Assembly: GCA_013399695.1 (NCBI GenBank)
Contig: VXAU01000197.1
Coordinates: forward strand, 3,560,557-3,624,556
Reading direction: 5' to 3'
Source: Formicarius rufipectus
Taxonomy: Eukaryota > Chordata > Aves > Passeriformes > Formicariidae
DNA: 64,000 nt
The position numbers were made by a program, and so were the translations under genes. The notes under the pieces are model-generated. The model worked only from the letters and a program-made list of their open reading frames with translations, did no database searches and was not told the origin of the DNA. The first letter of the stretch is position 1. The number at the start of each line of letters is the position of its first letter. Of this stretch, positions 1 to 12,239 are shown one piece after another.

Positions 1-2506
1 CACAGTCAGGATTAAAGAGTTGATCTGAACCTTAGATCTCAGCTTTAAAGCTGTAATGTACAGTGAATTTGGTTTCATGGTAAAGGAAATGGTAATTGCT
101 GAAGTATGTTTTCTTAAGTTGCAAAATCATTTTTGAAATGTTTTCACTGAAACCTCTGTCAGTGCCATGCATGACAATGAGTGGCCTCATCACCCAGCAG
201 TTGTGCATGACCACAGTGCTGGATCTGTGTGTTGGTGTCACTGACACAGGGACCAAAGCCAGGGTGGCCACTCCTTTGTGCACAACATCAGACACACAGC
301 CATGACCAAGTCAATTAACAATTCCAATACATGCTATTCCAAGAATTTCTTCTGAAAGATGGGTCAAGGTCTTGGTTATTGGACAAATACACACTTGTGA
401 GAGGTAAGAACACAAATCCACAAGTGATATCCTTAGTCACAAAAGGCAGAGTAAATTCCTCAGTACTGGAGTAAGGTATTAGAAAAGGTAGTTTGCTCCT
501 GGCTCCCTACAGGTCTGGTGTGAAGAGCTGAAAGTGGAAGAGCACAGCTAAGCATCAAACACGTTTCTACATGCTTTCTACACCTGGTGAGCTGCAGCGA
601 CCAAACCACACCCCCTGCATTCTGCTTCCATAGCAGTTTATTTAATCTGAACATTTTATTGCATGAAGGCAACTGTCTTTATAGTATTTATGAGGAAAAT
701 AAAATGTGAACACTTGCTGCTCCCTGACCTTTGAATGTTGAATTTAAACATGTACTTTTTCCATGAGTGGCAGTATTTACTGATGTTCTACTGCTTCATT
801 CATGCAAGTGATCCAGATAAAATATAATTCTTAAGATGGACTGCTGTACTCTTAAAACCTTGGCCTTCTTGGGTACTTCAAACAGCAGGTATAGAAGTTA
901 GGAAATAACTTGCACAAATAGGAAGCATGGGCAGAGGTTCTATTACCTTCAGTCTACATAAACAGGCACGGCTGTTTTCACAGTTCAGTGACTCTATCCC
1001 AAGCTGCCAATAAAGGCAGGTTTTAGTTTGGGTGCTTGTGAACTCAGTGTTGCAATGATATCAAAACAGGGATGAACATTTATAATGTTATATAATATTT
1101 GAACGTTAAATAATTCTCCACTGACCCACCCTCAGTTCTGCAGGGTTCCATACTGATGGGTGCTTTAAGATCCTGGCCTGCAGTTGTGGGTTTTCTTTGA
1201 AGGTCCAGAGTTTTCAGTAACTTAGCTAGATTATGTCATATTATTTATTAGTTTCTTATCTCTTCCTCCTAAGTTTATTTGTCAAGACCCGAAATCACTT
1301 TTGTAATCTTGTATTGTACCCTCTCTACACAACATGAGTATTTCAGTAGGGCCTTAGCACTTCAGATGCTGTCTTGAAAATGCTGTCATTTTAAATTACT
1401 GAGCAGCAAAGTAATGAAGGCCTAAATTCAATTTTAAACCTTTTCCTTAAATCTTATTTTAGCATCTCTCATTTAGAATTAATCAATCAGAGTGATCTGA
1501 TATATAACACAGTAAGTAAAAATTAATAGGGCTCAATCTCTACTGCTACATATTTAAAGGAAGCACATTTGTCACCATGGAAGGATATTTCTCCTACACA
1601 TAACATGAATTACAAACGTGCACCACATACTAAAGTGATGCAAAGATTGTGTAGGAAAGAGGAGTACATTGTTTCATTATGTATTACTTCAGCCTAGACC
1701 TTCCTCTCAGGGCTCACGAGTGAGGCAATATGCTAAACCAGAGCTGTGAAGGAACTGGGAGCATGGGGAATGAAACCACATTAACAGAGGCTGCACTGGG
1801 GTTCTGACCCCTCTTCAGGAGTGGCATCTGATTTCCTTGGTTGTGTTAGGAAGGTAGTGGTGATTAGGAGAATGAGAAAGAATTGGAATGGCTTCTTATT
1901 GTAGGTGCTTTCAAAGTATGGTTGCAACCTCAGATACCAAAGATGCATTTCAGTTCAGGAAGTATGTTTTTTACTGCTTACTGTTTCATTAGTTTGGTTT
2001 CCATATCAGTTCAGCCTTAAATTTGTGTGGGGGATTTATTAACACAGATGTCAGTAATAGGGGAAGTAGAAGGAGTTACTGTCTGGACTCTGGTGGGAAT
2101 CAATTCTCACAACTGAACTAATTTTGCTTATAGAACATAGTATGAGAAACTGCTTTTAAATTGCCCTGCCTGAGCAACTGGGTCATTCTGGTGAGTGGTA
2201 CCAGGCAGGGCTTCATCTGGTGGGACAGCAGCAGGTTTCTGCAGAGCTCCTAATTTACTCTAAGGACTTGGATTTTAATTACCTAAATTGTTTATGTGGC
2301 AAACTTTCCATGGAGGTACTTGAGAGAACAGACTCTGTGCATACAGAGTAAAATATAGAACTGGAATACCAGACTGATACTCTCAGAGATGGTGATCTCC
2401 TGCTCAGATGCTGTCTTTCCTTGAAGGTGCCTAATTGCAAATGCACTGAACTTTTTGATTATAGATTTCCTCAGGCACTCCAAGTTACTCTTTTGTCCTT
2501 TCCCAG
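1..2506. other. Noncoding AT-rich sequence, no gene seen
   Basis: This stretch has no recognisable exon, RNA gene or repeat family. Open frames on both strands are under 90 codons and are interrupted at the density expected by chance. The composition is AT-rich with isolated AT runs, for example around 1080-1115. It reads as ordinary intergenic or intronic single-copy DNA. Confidence 0.6.
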
Positions 2507-2875
2507 CACAAAACTATCTTGACAAAACTGATCAGGTTCTTTGCATCAAAGGGGCAGTGTAGAAGAAAACAAGTCTCTCCAAGTGAGATGATGCAATCTG
2601 TGGATTACATCCGTGACAATATGGGCAAAATACTGAGACCCAGAAAGAGAGAGAGTAACCACGAATGGGTGGCAGCCAGGAACAAGCTGCAGTCACAGTT
2701 AAAATGTTCACCTCCTGACAAGCGAGTTTTTGTGCGCTCTCAAACACAGCCCCAGCAAAAGATACATGGGCTACATGAATTATTCCTGTGGGGGCAGCCA
2801 AACCTCACCCATTCCTCATCTTGGACATCTTTTGAGCATGCAGTGCCTTATTTGCATGAATTACCTGCAAACTGA
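2507..2875 (+). other. Candidate unrecognised terminal exon
   Basis: A pyrimidine-rich tract (2488-2504) runs into a CAG at 2504-2506, which is a good splice acceptor. From 2507 the frame is open for 122 codons to a TGA at 2873-2875. The translation is basic and hydrophilic, with a stretch reading KILRPRKRESNHEWVAARNK near the middle. I recognise no domain, signal peptide or membrane segment. The frame has no upstream ATG of its own, so it would need a 5' exon, and no AATAAA was noticed close downstream. A chance coincidence of acceptor and open frame is quite possible. If real, it would be a terminal exon of a lineage-specific gene or a long noncoding RNA. Confidence 0.15.
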
Positions 2876-4859
2876 ATGCACAGTGAGTCCAGTCAAGAAA
2901 TCAGAAAGCAAGAGAGAAGAGGGGCCATAAGCATCAGCTCTGCCTTTGAAAAATCCACATGACCTGTATGACCAAAAAGGATGGACAGGACTGTTTGAAG
3001 GCAAGAGCTGGAGGGCATTCATTTGAGAGAGGGTCCAAGTGGTGTCTAAGGGGATGACAGTCCACCCTTGAAGCCATGAATAAGGCCAGGAAATAATTTT
3101 TGAGAGTGGTGGAAAAGGCCTGGAGCCTCTTCCTAACACATGGCATGTGCTAGTCTGTTGTTCTGCAGGGCTTTTCTTACTATGTCAAGCATGCATCCAC
3201 CTAGAAATGTGAAGGAGACAAAGGGATTCAAGTCCAGCAAGCAGATATTAGGCTAGCTAATTTGGGACTCTTCCTGAGTCTTATTTACTGTGCCAGGGAA
3301 CTCTGTCCAGTAGCCAAGCATCTTTACTGCAATGAGACCTTAGTTGCTAAACTTGAGGGCAAAGTTTGTAATACTTTGTTAGTTTCTATTGTAGCTATAA
3401 AACTGCTTGAAGTGGCTTTTTCAGTGACAGAAGAGTTACACAGCAACCAAACCTGGAGAACCCTCTCTGAGATGATCTGGGAACCTCTGTAACTAGTTCT
3501 GGAGGGTATTGGGAATGCAAAATCCCTGCCTGCCAGCAGACACCCAGAACACAGACAGTGTTTTGCTATGTGTTATGTACACACAGACAATACTCAGCTC
3601 CCAAAAATGTAGGTCAGAAATGCCCACTACAATCAGACCTCTGTCAAGAGAAACAAAACCCCATCCAGAATTTTGAAAACAGGTTCTGCTCACATTGCTT
3701 TGCTCTCTTTTTCTCATTCTCAAACATGCAGTTAAAATCTGCCTGGCTCTGGGCTGTGGAAAGGAGACTGGCAGAAACTATACACAGTGGAACCTTCCAG
3801 CCTCACAGTAAGATAAAACCCACCAGCTTCCAGCTCTTACAAGTCATTAAGTACATTTTTTCCAAAAAAATTTTTTAGAAGGACACAATTTTTTTTCCAA
3901 AATTCAAGAGTGTTTAATGGTTCCCACCAAACCCAGGCTTATGGTCTCATAGTGACAAATAGAACATGTGGCTGTATAGGGCAAGAAATACACACCAGTT
4001 CTGACACCAAAATGTAAAAATCTCTGATCCATTTGTAGTTTTCCTGTATGGCCAGTGACAAACAGGGTGAAGGACAGAGTGGTGATGCTGGGAGATTAAG
4101 CAGCATTACTTGAAATCAATGACAAAACAACAATAATGAAGAAAAATTCATGCCAAATTCTGCTTTCTGTCATTTTTTTATATCCCTGGCCCAATCCATT
4201 AACCTGATGAGTCCATTTGCCCCTATTTCACCTGTGACACTCGTCTTTACTACTGTCCTTGTGACAGCTCCCTAATGAAAATGGGCTTCTTGCACTATTT
4301 ATTAGCCTGCAGTTTCCTTATTTCTGTCTGACTCCCTTCTTTGATGAACACTACAAATGAAGGCTATTTTAAGGAAAATTTGTACAGGAAGGATGCCTTT
4401 CCTGAAACAAAAATAACCAATCTTGTGTTGGATCCAACAGCAATATCCTTCAAAGAAAACTTAAAAAACAGTCCTGTTTATTACCTGATCTCCATCAACT
4501 TCTTTTGCATTCAAAACTTCCATACTCAGATTTGCTCTCCTTGATTAGACTGTGTTGTTATTTCATCATTGTCACGACTGGTCTTTTAATTTCCACAGAT
4601 TTTCATCTCTAAGTATCTTAATTAAACAGAAGTAATGAGCTAGTGACTTCACTTGATAGCACCTTGTGAACTAAATACAAGATGGGTGATAGTCTGTGCA
4701 TTTTAGGTAGAACCAGGAGCTAAATTTCATTGAAAAATAAAATACATACACAGATTATTTTCCATCTTTCCTTTCCCCTTGTCTTCCTTTCTACCCTTCA
4801 CCCCACTGAAGGGACTGCATGAGCCATTACTTTTGGAATAGGTGGATACCTGCTTGCTG
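2876..4859. other. Noncoding sequence, no gene seen
   Basis: No recognisable gene or repeat is present. Short A and T runs near 3860-3900 are simple sequence. Frames in this interval (up to 106 codons at 3558-3878) show no flanking splice signals or familiar protein motifs and are treated as chance. Confidence 0.55.
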
Positions 4860-5060
4860 CCCAGTCAATTAAAACTGGAGTTTATTTTTTCCTTAAAGCT
4901 CTTTTGGCAGATTCATTATGATGGCTATATTGATACTGCCTGACCACGTGTTTTATTATAGCCTAAACAAATGCTAATGCTCTATTTAATTAAGAAGATA
5001 TATAGATTAAGGCAGATGTGTTTTTGTAACAAAGGACCTGCCCAATGTTTTTGGAAGCAG
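4860..5060. promoter_or_regulatory. Conserved-element-like AT-rich block with an E-box
   Basis: The block combines dense AT-rich homeodomain-type words (TTAATTAAG, ATGCTAATGC) with a perfect E-box CACGTG at 4945-4950 and no simple repeat. This texture is typical of amniote conserved noncoding elements near developmental genes. Only composition and motifs support this; conservation itself was not tested. Confidence 0.2.
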
Positions 5061-6270
5061 ACAAAAAAAAAAAGACGTGTCACATTTCAGCCAAATAAAA
5101 AAATGCAAGTGGGGCATTAGTCCAATGCTTTTGTATTGTGCATTTCAAAGTTTGCACCCTGTGGGTGGGGCAAAAATAAATCAGGGCCTCCTATAGTGAA
5201 AATGTATTTGGGATTCAAGCATCTAAAATCTGACCCTATCTTCTGCTCCCTGGGATTGTCAGCTGCTTCAGGGGTCATCTGATATATACCTCCTTTTCTC
5301 ACTTCTGAGAATTTTTAGCTTGGAGTGTGTTTGAAAACACTTCAGAAAAAGGGTGGAAAACACAGAGTGCCTTCTTTGAAATACACTCCTTTGTTAAATT
5401 CCTTTCCCAAGGGTAAAGAGACACTCAAACACCTGAGGGCAACAAATGACTCTATTCAACCCTCTCACAAATGACCTAATAAACTCCCAAAGGGTTACAA
5501 TAGCTTATTTGTCATCACTTCTTGTCAGCTATTTATAGCATCAATGTAAATTGAAGCAAAACAATAAATACCTGAGTTATTTTCTTTATTTTGAACATCC
5601 TTTAAAGCCCAAATGGTGCTTTACAATTTTAAACCTCCAATAATTAATTTTGCAATTGAGTTTAAATCATTCTCACACATTCTGTGTTGTGCTAAAGTTT
5701 GTATTTACCTACATACAAAACATCTGTCCCCTTTTTACTCACTTCCCTTGAAATATTTGCAGATAATGACTTAAAAAAAATTCTGTTTTGCTTAACCTTT
5801 AAAATGTCAAATGCCTGATGGCCTATGTTACGAATGATCATGCTGAATGGATTTTCACTTCTGTGAAAAACAGTGGTCAACAATATGGTAGTAAAGATCC
5901 TGGTGTCAGTGACAGCAGTGACCAATTTGAAGGTGTAATAACTCCTTTGTATTTCTGTTCTGTTCTGGACTGAATTCTGACCCACGTTGCTGCCCATTGC
6001 ATTGCTCTTTCAAGTATCGAATACAGACATACTATTAAGTAGATTTAATATTATATTTATCCCATCAAACAGATGCTGTAAATGGCCACACTGACATGAA
6101 CTGAGTGGGGCAGATACATGTGAAATGAGTCTGGTACCAATGGCTTTACCACTATCACTAATGCTTTGTGAGCAACACTTCTGAAGTATCACTGTGCCTC
6201 TGGTCACAAGTGAGTGAAATGACTGAGGGCTCATTAGGTTTTCTTTTGGTGTCTCTTTTGTTGCTATTTA
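5061..6270. other. Noncoding sequence; 5500-5690 resembles a conserved element
   Basis: No gene was recognised. An A-run lies at about 5065-5076. The part from about 5500 to 5690 is AT-rich without being repetitive and contains TAATTAATTTTGCAATTGAG, a homeodomain-like cluster. The rest shows nothing that can be named. Confidence 0.35.
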
Positions 6271-6335
6271 TTTGCTCAAATCAATTTGAGTCAGTGGAGC
6301 TGTACCAATTTACACTGAGCTGCTGAAGTGGCCCT
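6271..6335. repeat. Possible remnant of an old amniote interspersed repeat
   Basis: The words TTTGAGTCAGTGGAGCTGTA and CCAATTTACACTGAGCTG resemble a degraded dispersed sequence I associate with reptile and bird genomes (a 'sequence about a sagging theme' of gtcaatggag...ttacacc...agctgag). I cannot name the family. The match is short and from memory, so it may be fortuitous. Screening against a sauropsid repeat library would settle it. Confidence 0.25.
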
Positions 6336-6580
6336 AAGAAGCCTCACCACAGAGGATATTCCCAGAGTCCTCTCTGGAGTATTTCATGTGACTGCATGGC
6401 TTGTAATGCAGCACACTGGGTAAAATGTGTCTTTCCATCTCTTGAAGCATCCTTTGCAATATCCTTTGACTTATCAGCTTCATTGTCATCCCCACCTCCT
6501 TCATATATTCCTTTTGATGTCTGTGATGAAAACACCCATCTCCTGGCTGCAGGAGTCAAACAGCTCAGTTTCACTGGTCC

Positions 6581-6620
6581 ATATACATATGCATGTATGT
6601 ATATACATATCTATGTATGT
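6581..6620. repeat. 20-bp tandem duplication, two copies
   Basis: Positions 6581-6600 and 6601-6620 are the same 20-bp AT-rich word, differing at only two adjacent bases (GC versus CT at unit positions 11-12). The unit is built from alternating purine-pyrimidine ATAC and ATGT words, so it also qualifies as a short low-complexity tract. It probably arose by replication slippage. Confidence 0.8.
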
Positions 6621-6716
6621 ATTTAAATTTTTGTAGTTATTACATGGATTCCTCCTGGGAAAAAGAAGAAAGAGGCAGAATTCACATGAGGCAATTCTGA
6701 ATGACACTCAGATATC

Positions 6717-6730
6717 GCCGTGGTCACGGC
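6717..6730. other. Short CpG-containing inverted repeat
   Basis: GCCGTG (6717-6722) and CACGGC (6725-6730) form perfect 6-bp arms around a 2-base centre. It contains two CpGs in a region where CpG is otherwise rare. It could be a symmetrical protein-binding site, but at this length chance occurrence is possible. Confidence 0.4.
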
Positions 6731-8555
6731 TGCAGCAGACATAAAATTGAGAGGAGTAAGGAAGCAGTAAGGGCTGTCAAAAGAAACATTATTGTGCTGC
6801 AAACAAGTTTTTGAGAGATTTAGGCACCTAAATCCTCAACTTCAGTCTGCATAATTTCTTTAGCATATGTCTACCACAGGTTAGGCCTAAAATCGTTCTT
6901 TGACTATTCAGTTTTGAGATCTACACAGGTCTGTCTTCTGGAGAGGGATGGAGCAGCTGGGTAGGAGTGTGTGAGCCCTCCTGGAATGCAGGACCTGGAG
7001 GGAGCACCAAGGCACCAGTTCCCAGAGGAGCATGCTTGGATACGTATCATGAGCCCTGAGCTTGGCCCAGTGTGCAGGGTTTTAAAATAACACATCTGAC
7101 TCTCACATGCAGTGGTTTCATGGTGAGACAGCTCAGCCTGGGAGACAGAGGTTCAGAAGGAAAAAAAAAAGGGGTAACAAAGAGTGAAGATGTATCATTA
7201 TTTTGTATTCACTGGGAAGAGGGAGCTGTGGGTGCCTGTGTGGGTGTGAACAAGTTCTTGTTTTCAAAGTCTGCATAACACTGTGCTGTGTCTCTTACTC
7301 CTACCAACCTCCTTGTAAGCAGATTAAAGATGTCCCAAAGGAGAAATAGAGTTCACTAAAAGTACCAAAGAAGATAAATCTTTTTTTCAGAACTTTCAGG
7401 GATCACAGTAGGGAAAAAAAGATAAAATTCAGCTCATGGTTGCTGTTAATTTTGAGAAGAATTGATGTTTGTGAACATTGTACCAGAATCAACCTGTGTC
7501 TTAGTGTGAATGAACTCACCCAGTCTCTGCTGCCTAAAAGGTAGGAGTTGATTCAAGCTCGTTACCTGGATTCTCTCAGTGGGGATGGGATATGCTGTAT
7601 TTAGGGGTTAGTCTTTTCCAGCATAACTACTGATAGGATGGTCACATTCTGCGGGTGCTGGTTTCTTTCCATCAACAATAGATTCTTCAAAACTAATCAT
7701 CAAAGTTCATGCCTGGTTTAGATGGGTAAAGTTAAAAGAAAGTAATTTTGCTTTTTTGTAGACACGATAATTTTGTGTGTAGTCACTGTGTTCAAGGAAG
7801 GATGAATGCCTTTAGGCAGCTGGAGACAAAGGAGCAAAGGGAAATATATATGCTCACTAATGTCTGGAAAAACTCTTCATGTTGCAATTGTATTCCTGTT
7901 TTCCATAATGGCTTATGGGACTGAGGGACCCCAGGTTTGCAGGGAACTCATCTTCTGTGAGCTCTGATGACACAAAAGTGGGCTACATTTCAGGCACACA
8001 GAATTGCCTGCTATTTATTTTTGTTCTGCATAAAGACAACTCCTTTTCATTGGTTCTGAGGTATGATTCAGTAGGTCTGGTTAATAATAACAATCAAATA
8101 TCACAAACATACACAGGTAGCTCATGTCAAATAACAGTTCTGCAAAAGCCTGCTCCGAGCTGGAATAGACTTGGTATTCAAAATGCTAACAGCCACCATG
8201 CTAAATGCTACTGACATATTGCTAGAACAGACACATCCTAACATATGTCCTCTACATCATTTCTAAGTTAATATATGATAAACAAAACATCAGTCAGACC
8301 TAGGGGGAAAGGAATAAAGAGGATGTTCTAAGATGGCTATAATATAGTGTTATGGTGCTCTCCAAGTGCCAATTTATGTATTTAAATGATCTTTGCCTTA
8401 AACAATGGTTGTAACCAGACAGACATATGGTAAGTACGTCCCGATCCATTCTGTGCTATTCAGCCCCGGGAAGCTGCTCGGGGAGGGGGAGGTTTGCTAT
8501 TAAAAGTGATCTGGTGTTATGTACACTCAAGTAACCCCTTCATGGGGAAGAAGTT

Positions 8556-8573
8556 GGGGGCGGGGGGGGTGGG
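8556..8573 (+). other. G-quadruplex-type motif
   Basis: The plus strand reads five G, C, eight G, T, three G. Splitting the eight-G run gives four runs of at least three G with loops of one or two bases, which meets the usual sequence definition of a potential G-quadruplex. Further G-runs lie nearby at about 8541-8546, 8612-8620 and 8836-8845. Confidence 0.7.
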
Positions 8574-8706
8574 AACAAAACAAAACCAAACCCCACCAAC
8601 TTTGCGAAAAGTGGTGGGGGGAATGTTAAAAAGCAAAGCTGAGCACTTTGGTGCTGAGCAGGGAGAGAGGCAGAGTCCCCCCTGCCGGGGAAGTTGATGA
8701 ATAATC

Positions 8707-8731
8707 CGCAGGGCTCAAGCTGAGCCCTGCG
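8707..8731. other. Perfect 11-bp inverted repeat with 3-base loop
   Basis: CGCAGGGCTCA (8707-8717) and TGAGCCCTGCG (8721-8731) are exact reverse complements around AGC. The stem is GC-rich and contains a CpG at each end. It could form a stable hairpin in single-stranded DNA or RNA, or be a dyad protein site. There is no U-tract or other context to suggest a defined RNA gene. Confidence 0.75.
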
Positions 8732-8863
8732 CTCGGAGCGGCTGGTATCCCACACGAACACTAATCAACCAGTATGAAACATCCATTTTAAACGCAAATG
8801 AGGGGGGCCTTTTCAAAGGAGACCCAGAGAGGGGAGGGAGGGGGAGTTCAAAGCTCAAAGTGG

Positions 8864-8903
8864 TTCTTTCTTTCTCTCTCTCTCTTTTTTTTTTTTTTTT
8901 CCT
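8864..8903 (+). repeat. Homopyrimidine tract (CT)n then T-run
   Basis: Forty consecutive pyrimidines: TTCTTTC, then CT repeats, then about 16 T and CCT. It follows a purine-rich plus-strand tract at 8826-8847, so purine-rich and pyrimidine-rich segments face each other on the same strand. Such tracts are prone to slippage and can adopt non-B structures. Confidence 0.85.
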
Positions 8904-9130
8904 AAAGAAGACAGAAATATGGTTGGTTATTATCTAAGTTATTGCTACAAAGAATTTTGAAATTAAAAGATAAGCTTTCAGAGGAAGCTCAGTAATTTTC
9001 ATAAAGAAGGACTTAAAACAGATGTGCCCTCTTTAATCGGGGTGTGCTTGAAAAAATATAAATGCATTTTTAACATAGCAGGGGGAAAAATCATATGGTT
9101 ACACATTTGTCTCCTGGGCAAAAATAATTA

Positions 9131-9163
9131 AAAAAAAAAAAGAAAAAAAAAAAGAAAAAAAAG
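9131..9163 (+). repeat. A-rich tract with periodic G
   Basis: Runs of about 8 to 12 A are separated by single G residues. No 3'-truncated retroelement body is visible upstream, so it is scored as simple sequence rather than a poly(A) tail. Confidence 0.85.
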
Positions 9164-12100
9164 GCTCACTGCATTAAGTATCTCACAAATAGCCACCACT
9201 AGAACTTTCTTATCTAGCAAAAAGTCGGGTGAATGATTAGCTGGTGTTTAGAAAGCAGAAAAATACCTTATTTTGCTTGCTCTTTCCCCCGTTTTCCACT
9301 CTGCCTTTTTTGTGTCAAATAACCAATAAAGTGAATTAACATCTTCACCAGGGTCAGTATGTGGCTGTTAGTAAAGTCCTACTATTTACTGATGTATTAG
9401 TAATTAGGTTGCCTTTCTTTTCAGGTAATTTTTCTATGTCCAGTATAATACTGTGGCAAATAAACTCTCTATCCAAACTCTGGTGTCTTACCTTTCCTCT
9501 GACAATATGGGACTGCCCTTCCAGATTCTGCCCAGAAAAAGGTGCCACTTACACCAGAGGAGGTTTCATGGACTGAAGACCAGCGACAGAGATGTTAAGG
9601 ATTCAGTGTTTTCTGAATGTTCTTCCTGACACTTTGAGTTATTTTTGCCTTGTTTTCCTAAATCCATGCTGAAGGAGGATGCCTTTTTAGTAGGGAGTTA
9701 TTGCTAGAATATGGACTAGCAAGGAGCTAATATGATTTTCTGGAATAAAGCAACACAGCAATCCTCTCCCCAAGAAAACCACATGTCCTGACTGGTTGCT
9801 CGACTGCAGCTTGTAACAAGTCTGACAGCTGCCACAGGAAAGGTTTTGTACAGCACACTACTGACATGTTTTGTTAAGTACACAAAGAGCTAATAATCCC
9901 CCAGCATTAAACTGGAGTACCTTTGGGCTGGAGTAGCAAGTAGTTGTAACTTCTTGCTTTTCAAGGATGCCTCTTGAAGAGGCTGTTCCTGAGCACTCAC
10001 CCTTCCCACTTTTTGCAGCGTGGGGGAGATCTCCCACTAGTGTCAGAGGGAAGAGCAGCTCCCACATCTGTGCTTTCCTCTTGTTGCCATCCAAATTGGC
10101 CCTGGCTGGGAGAGATGCCCACAGTGATCATCCCTGTGTGCAGCCCCATGCCTGACTTCATGGGGGACACAAACCTGTGCCCTTGCAAGGCTCCTGTGAA
10201 GAGTCACCTTGAGCCAGTCCTGGGGCAGCCCACACAACAGCACCACTCAGTCCTGGAGCCCTCATTCCCAGGAGTCACGGGGCCCTTATTCCCACAAAGC
10301 CCCATCACCCAACAAGTAACTCTGGCACAAAAGCTTCTTTAGCAGGTACTGAGCTGGTGCTGCTGCCTGAAACCTTCAAAGAACAGGTAGGGCAGGATGG
10401 GAAGGTTCTCCCTTATTAGTTATCAGACCCCACCAGAAGGGTTTTGCCCTTTGCAGTGTCACAGAGAGCCTGAGAAAGGGTGGTAGGATGGTAGAACACC
10501 TTTCAAACAGCAACAAGACTGGCAAGGCATAAACAGCTGCTGCGTTTTTCCTTTGGCAAATACAAATTAGAGCTGTTTGTCTACACATGGATATGGTCCC
10601 GACAACCTTTGCAGTTGACTTTTTCCATTTTTACTTGCTTTTTAGCAAGCTGCTAAATTATGTTAGTGGCTTGTTGCTCCAAATGTCTGCTGTGGGGACT
10701 CTTTCCATGGGTCTTCTTTCTGAAATAATGCAAGGTCCACTCATGGATGGATGGGAGGTCTGATCCTCCTTATTTTGTATTAATATAATTTCTTGAAGTC
10801 AAATACAGGCATTTAGCAGTGCAGTCACATAGGTTCAGATATTATTTTGCTGAGCACAGCTATAGCCTGAAACCTGATACTGCAAATCTGACGCCTGTAA
10901 AGATGCCGTGAATTTTGAAGGGAGTTGTCTGGCTATAAGGAATGTGGTCCTTCCATTACCAGTTATGTCAGCTGACAGCTGGACTCACAACTAAGTCCCA
11001 GAACAATAAAACAGCACCTAATTATTAGAGGGAGTCAGGCACAGTAGGAGACCTGCTTTGACATTTGCCCATTTATGACTTCAATATTATGGCTGTTCAG
11101 CAGTAGGAGACATAAAAAGCACCTATTATCTAGTTTCCCTTTTGTATAAGCAGAATAATGTTCTCAATACATACTACAGCTCTTTTAATGAAAAAGTCAG
11201 AGGAAATAGTTTTGCTGAAGAAAAATGAGATGCCAAATGCAAATGTTTCTGTCCTCAGCACACAGAAATCATAGGCTTGACGTGTGGCAGTGGCCTCAAG
11301 AATATGAATATTTGAGTTTGGAGTTCTTACTTATTTTAACAGGAGCATAGTCTTAGTGTAATAGAAATATAAAGTTCATTCTCCTCTTGTATTCCAAGCC
11401 CACTTTCAAGGCTGAATGATGACTTCTAATCTCTGTACTAACACTTCATGTGTTTATACAAGCCCAGCTGCTTCCCATAAATTATGGATCATAAACTCCA
11501 TCTTCTTTATGTCCCACATTAGACCTCACTCATGACCAGTAGCCTAAGAATGGACCAAAATAAAAAAACCCTGAACATAAGTAGCAATTCCCATGACAGC
11601 CCTTTAGGAAATCCAGGCAAAAAGTGGGACACTAGAGTGCCCACAAAATGGACGGTTGTCACCTCTCAAACCACTGGTTCTCTGCCCTGGTCTGTAGTTA
11701 ACTAAGTTGCATCACTTTTTAGTAGTAAAATGTTAAAAAGCTTTGCAATGATGATGCAAAATGCAAAGTCATTTTTTTTTGTTTTGTTTTTGATTCAGGA
11801 GTTTTCCAAGGGGTTCTCTGACCTTTGCACAATATTTCACTTAACGCTTTGCCCAGCTGATGAAGTTTTGCTGCTGTATCAGTGTTACAGTGGCAGATAC
11901 TGAACATAAATGCAGCATGTCAGCTGAGCAGGAGTTACAACTAAACAGGGGAACTTAAACGAGTTGGTGTTACTGATGTACCCCCCCCCATTCAGGATTA
12001 TAATGATGTGTTGGGTTCATTTTAGTTATGCAGATTTCTCTTGTATGGACAGGAATTTACTACAGCTTTGCACTTGTAGCCCACTGCAATATTTATTTTT

Positions 12101-12239
12101 TACAATTCTGGAAGAAAAGCCAACTCTTGTTTGCTGTACTCCCGTGAGGTGACTCATGGAGTGAGAAAGTAGAACAGCATTTGGGCCAAAATCCAATGTA
12201 TTTCAAAACAGTCTGCTGTTCTCTGTGTACCTCTCAAAT
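9164..12239. other. Noncoding sequence, no gene seen
   Basis: No recognised coding exon or RNA gene is present. The part from 9960 to 10350 is somewhat GC-richer and carries overlapping open frames up to 122 codons in several phases on both strands. That pattern reflects low stop-codon density rather than coding. A C9 run lies at 11981-11989. No dispersed repeat was recognised. Confidence 0.5.

Larger units (their letters stand above)
6336..8399. other. Noncoding sequence, no gene seen
   Basis: No recognised gene is present. The interval contains the 20-bp tandem duplication at 6581-6620, a GC-rich inverted repeat at 6717-6730 and an A-run near 7163-7172, but otherwise consists of unremarkable AT-rich DNA. 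Frames are all below 100 codons and without protein hallmarks. Confidence 0.55.
8400..8903. promoter_or_regulatory. GC/CpG-richer block with G-runs, hairpin and purine/pyrimidine tracts
   Basis: Composition changes abruptly here relative to both flanks: G-runs, several CpGs and long homopurine and homopyrimidine segments. Inside are a four-tract G-run motif (8556-8573), a perfect 11-bp hairpin (8707-8731), a purine-rich tract (8826-8847) and a 40-base homopyrimidine run (8864-8903). The block also contains CCCCGGG and the AT-rich word CACTAATCAACCAG. No TATA box or start codon context marks it as a promoter. I infer a cis-regulatory element or a minor unannotated promoter. Confidence 0.3.

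Noticed and set aside
9131..9163. A-rich tract as the tail of a processed pseudogene or retrotransposon
   Set aside because: No retrocopy or LINE body is visible upstream and no target-site duplication was noticed. Simple sequence is sufficient.
9960..10350. Overlapping open frames on both strands
   Set aside because: Several phases are open at once because the stretch is GC-richer. No phase has splice sites or a recognisable protein.
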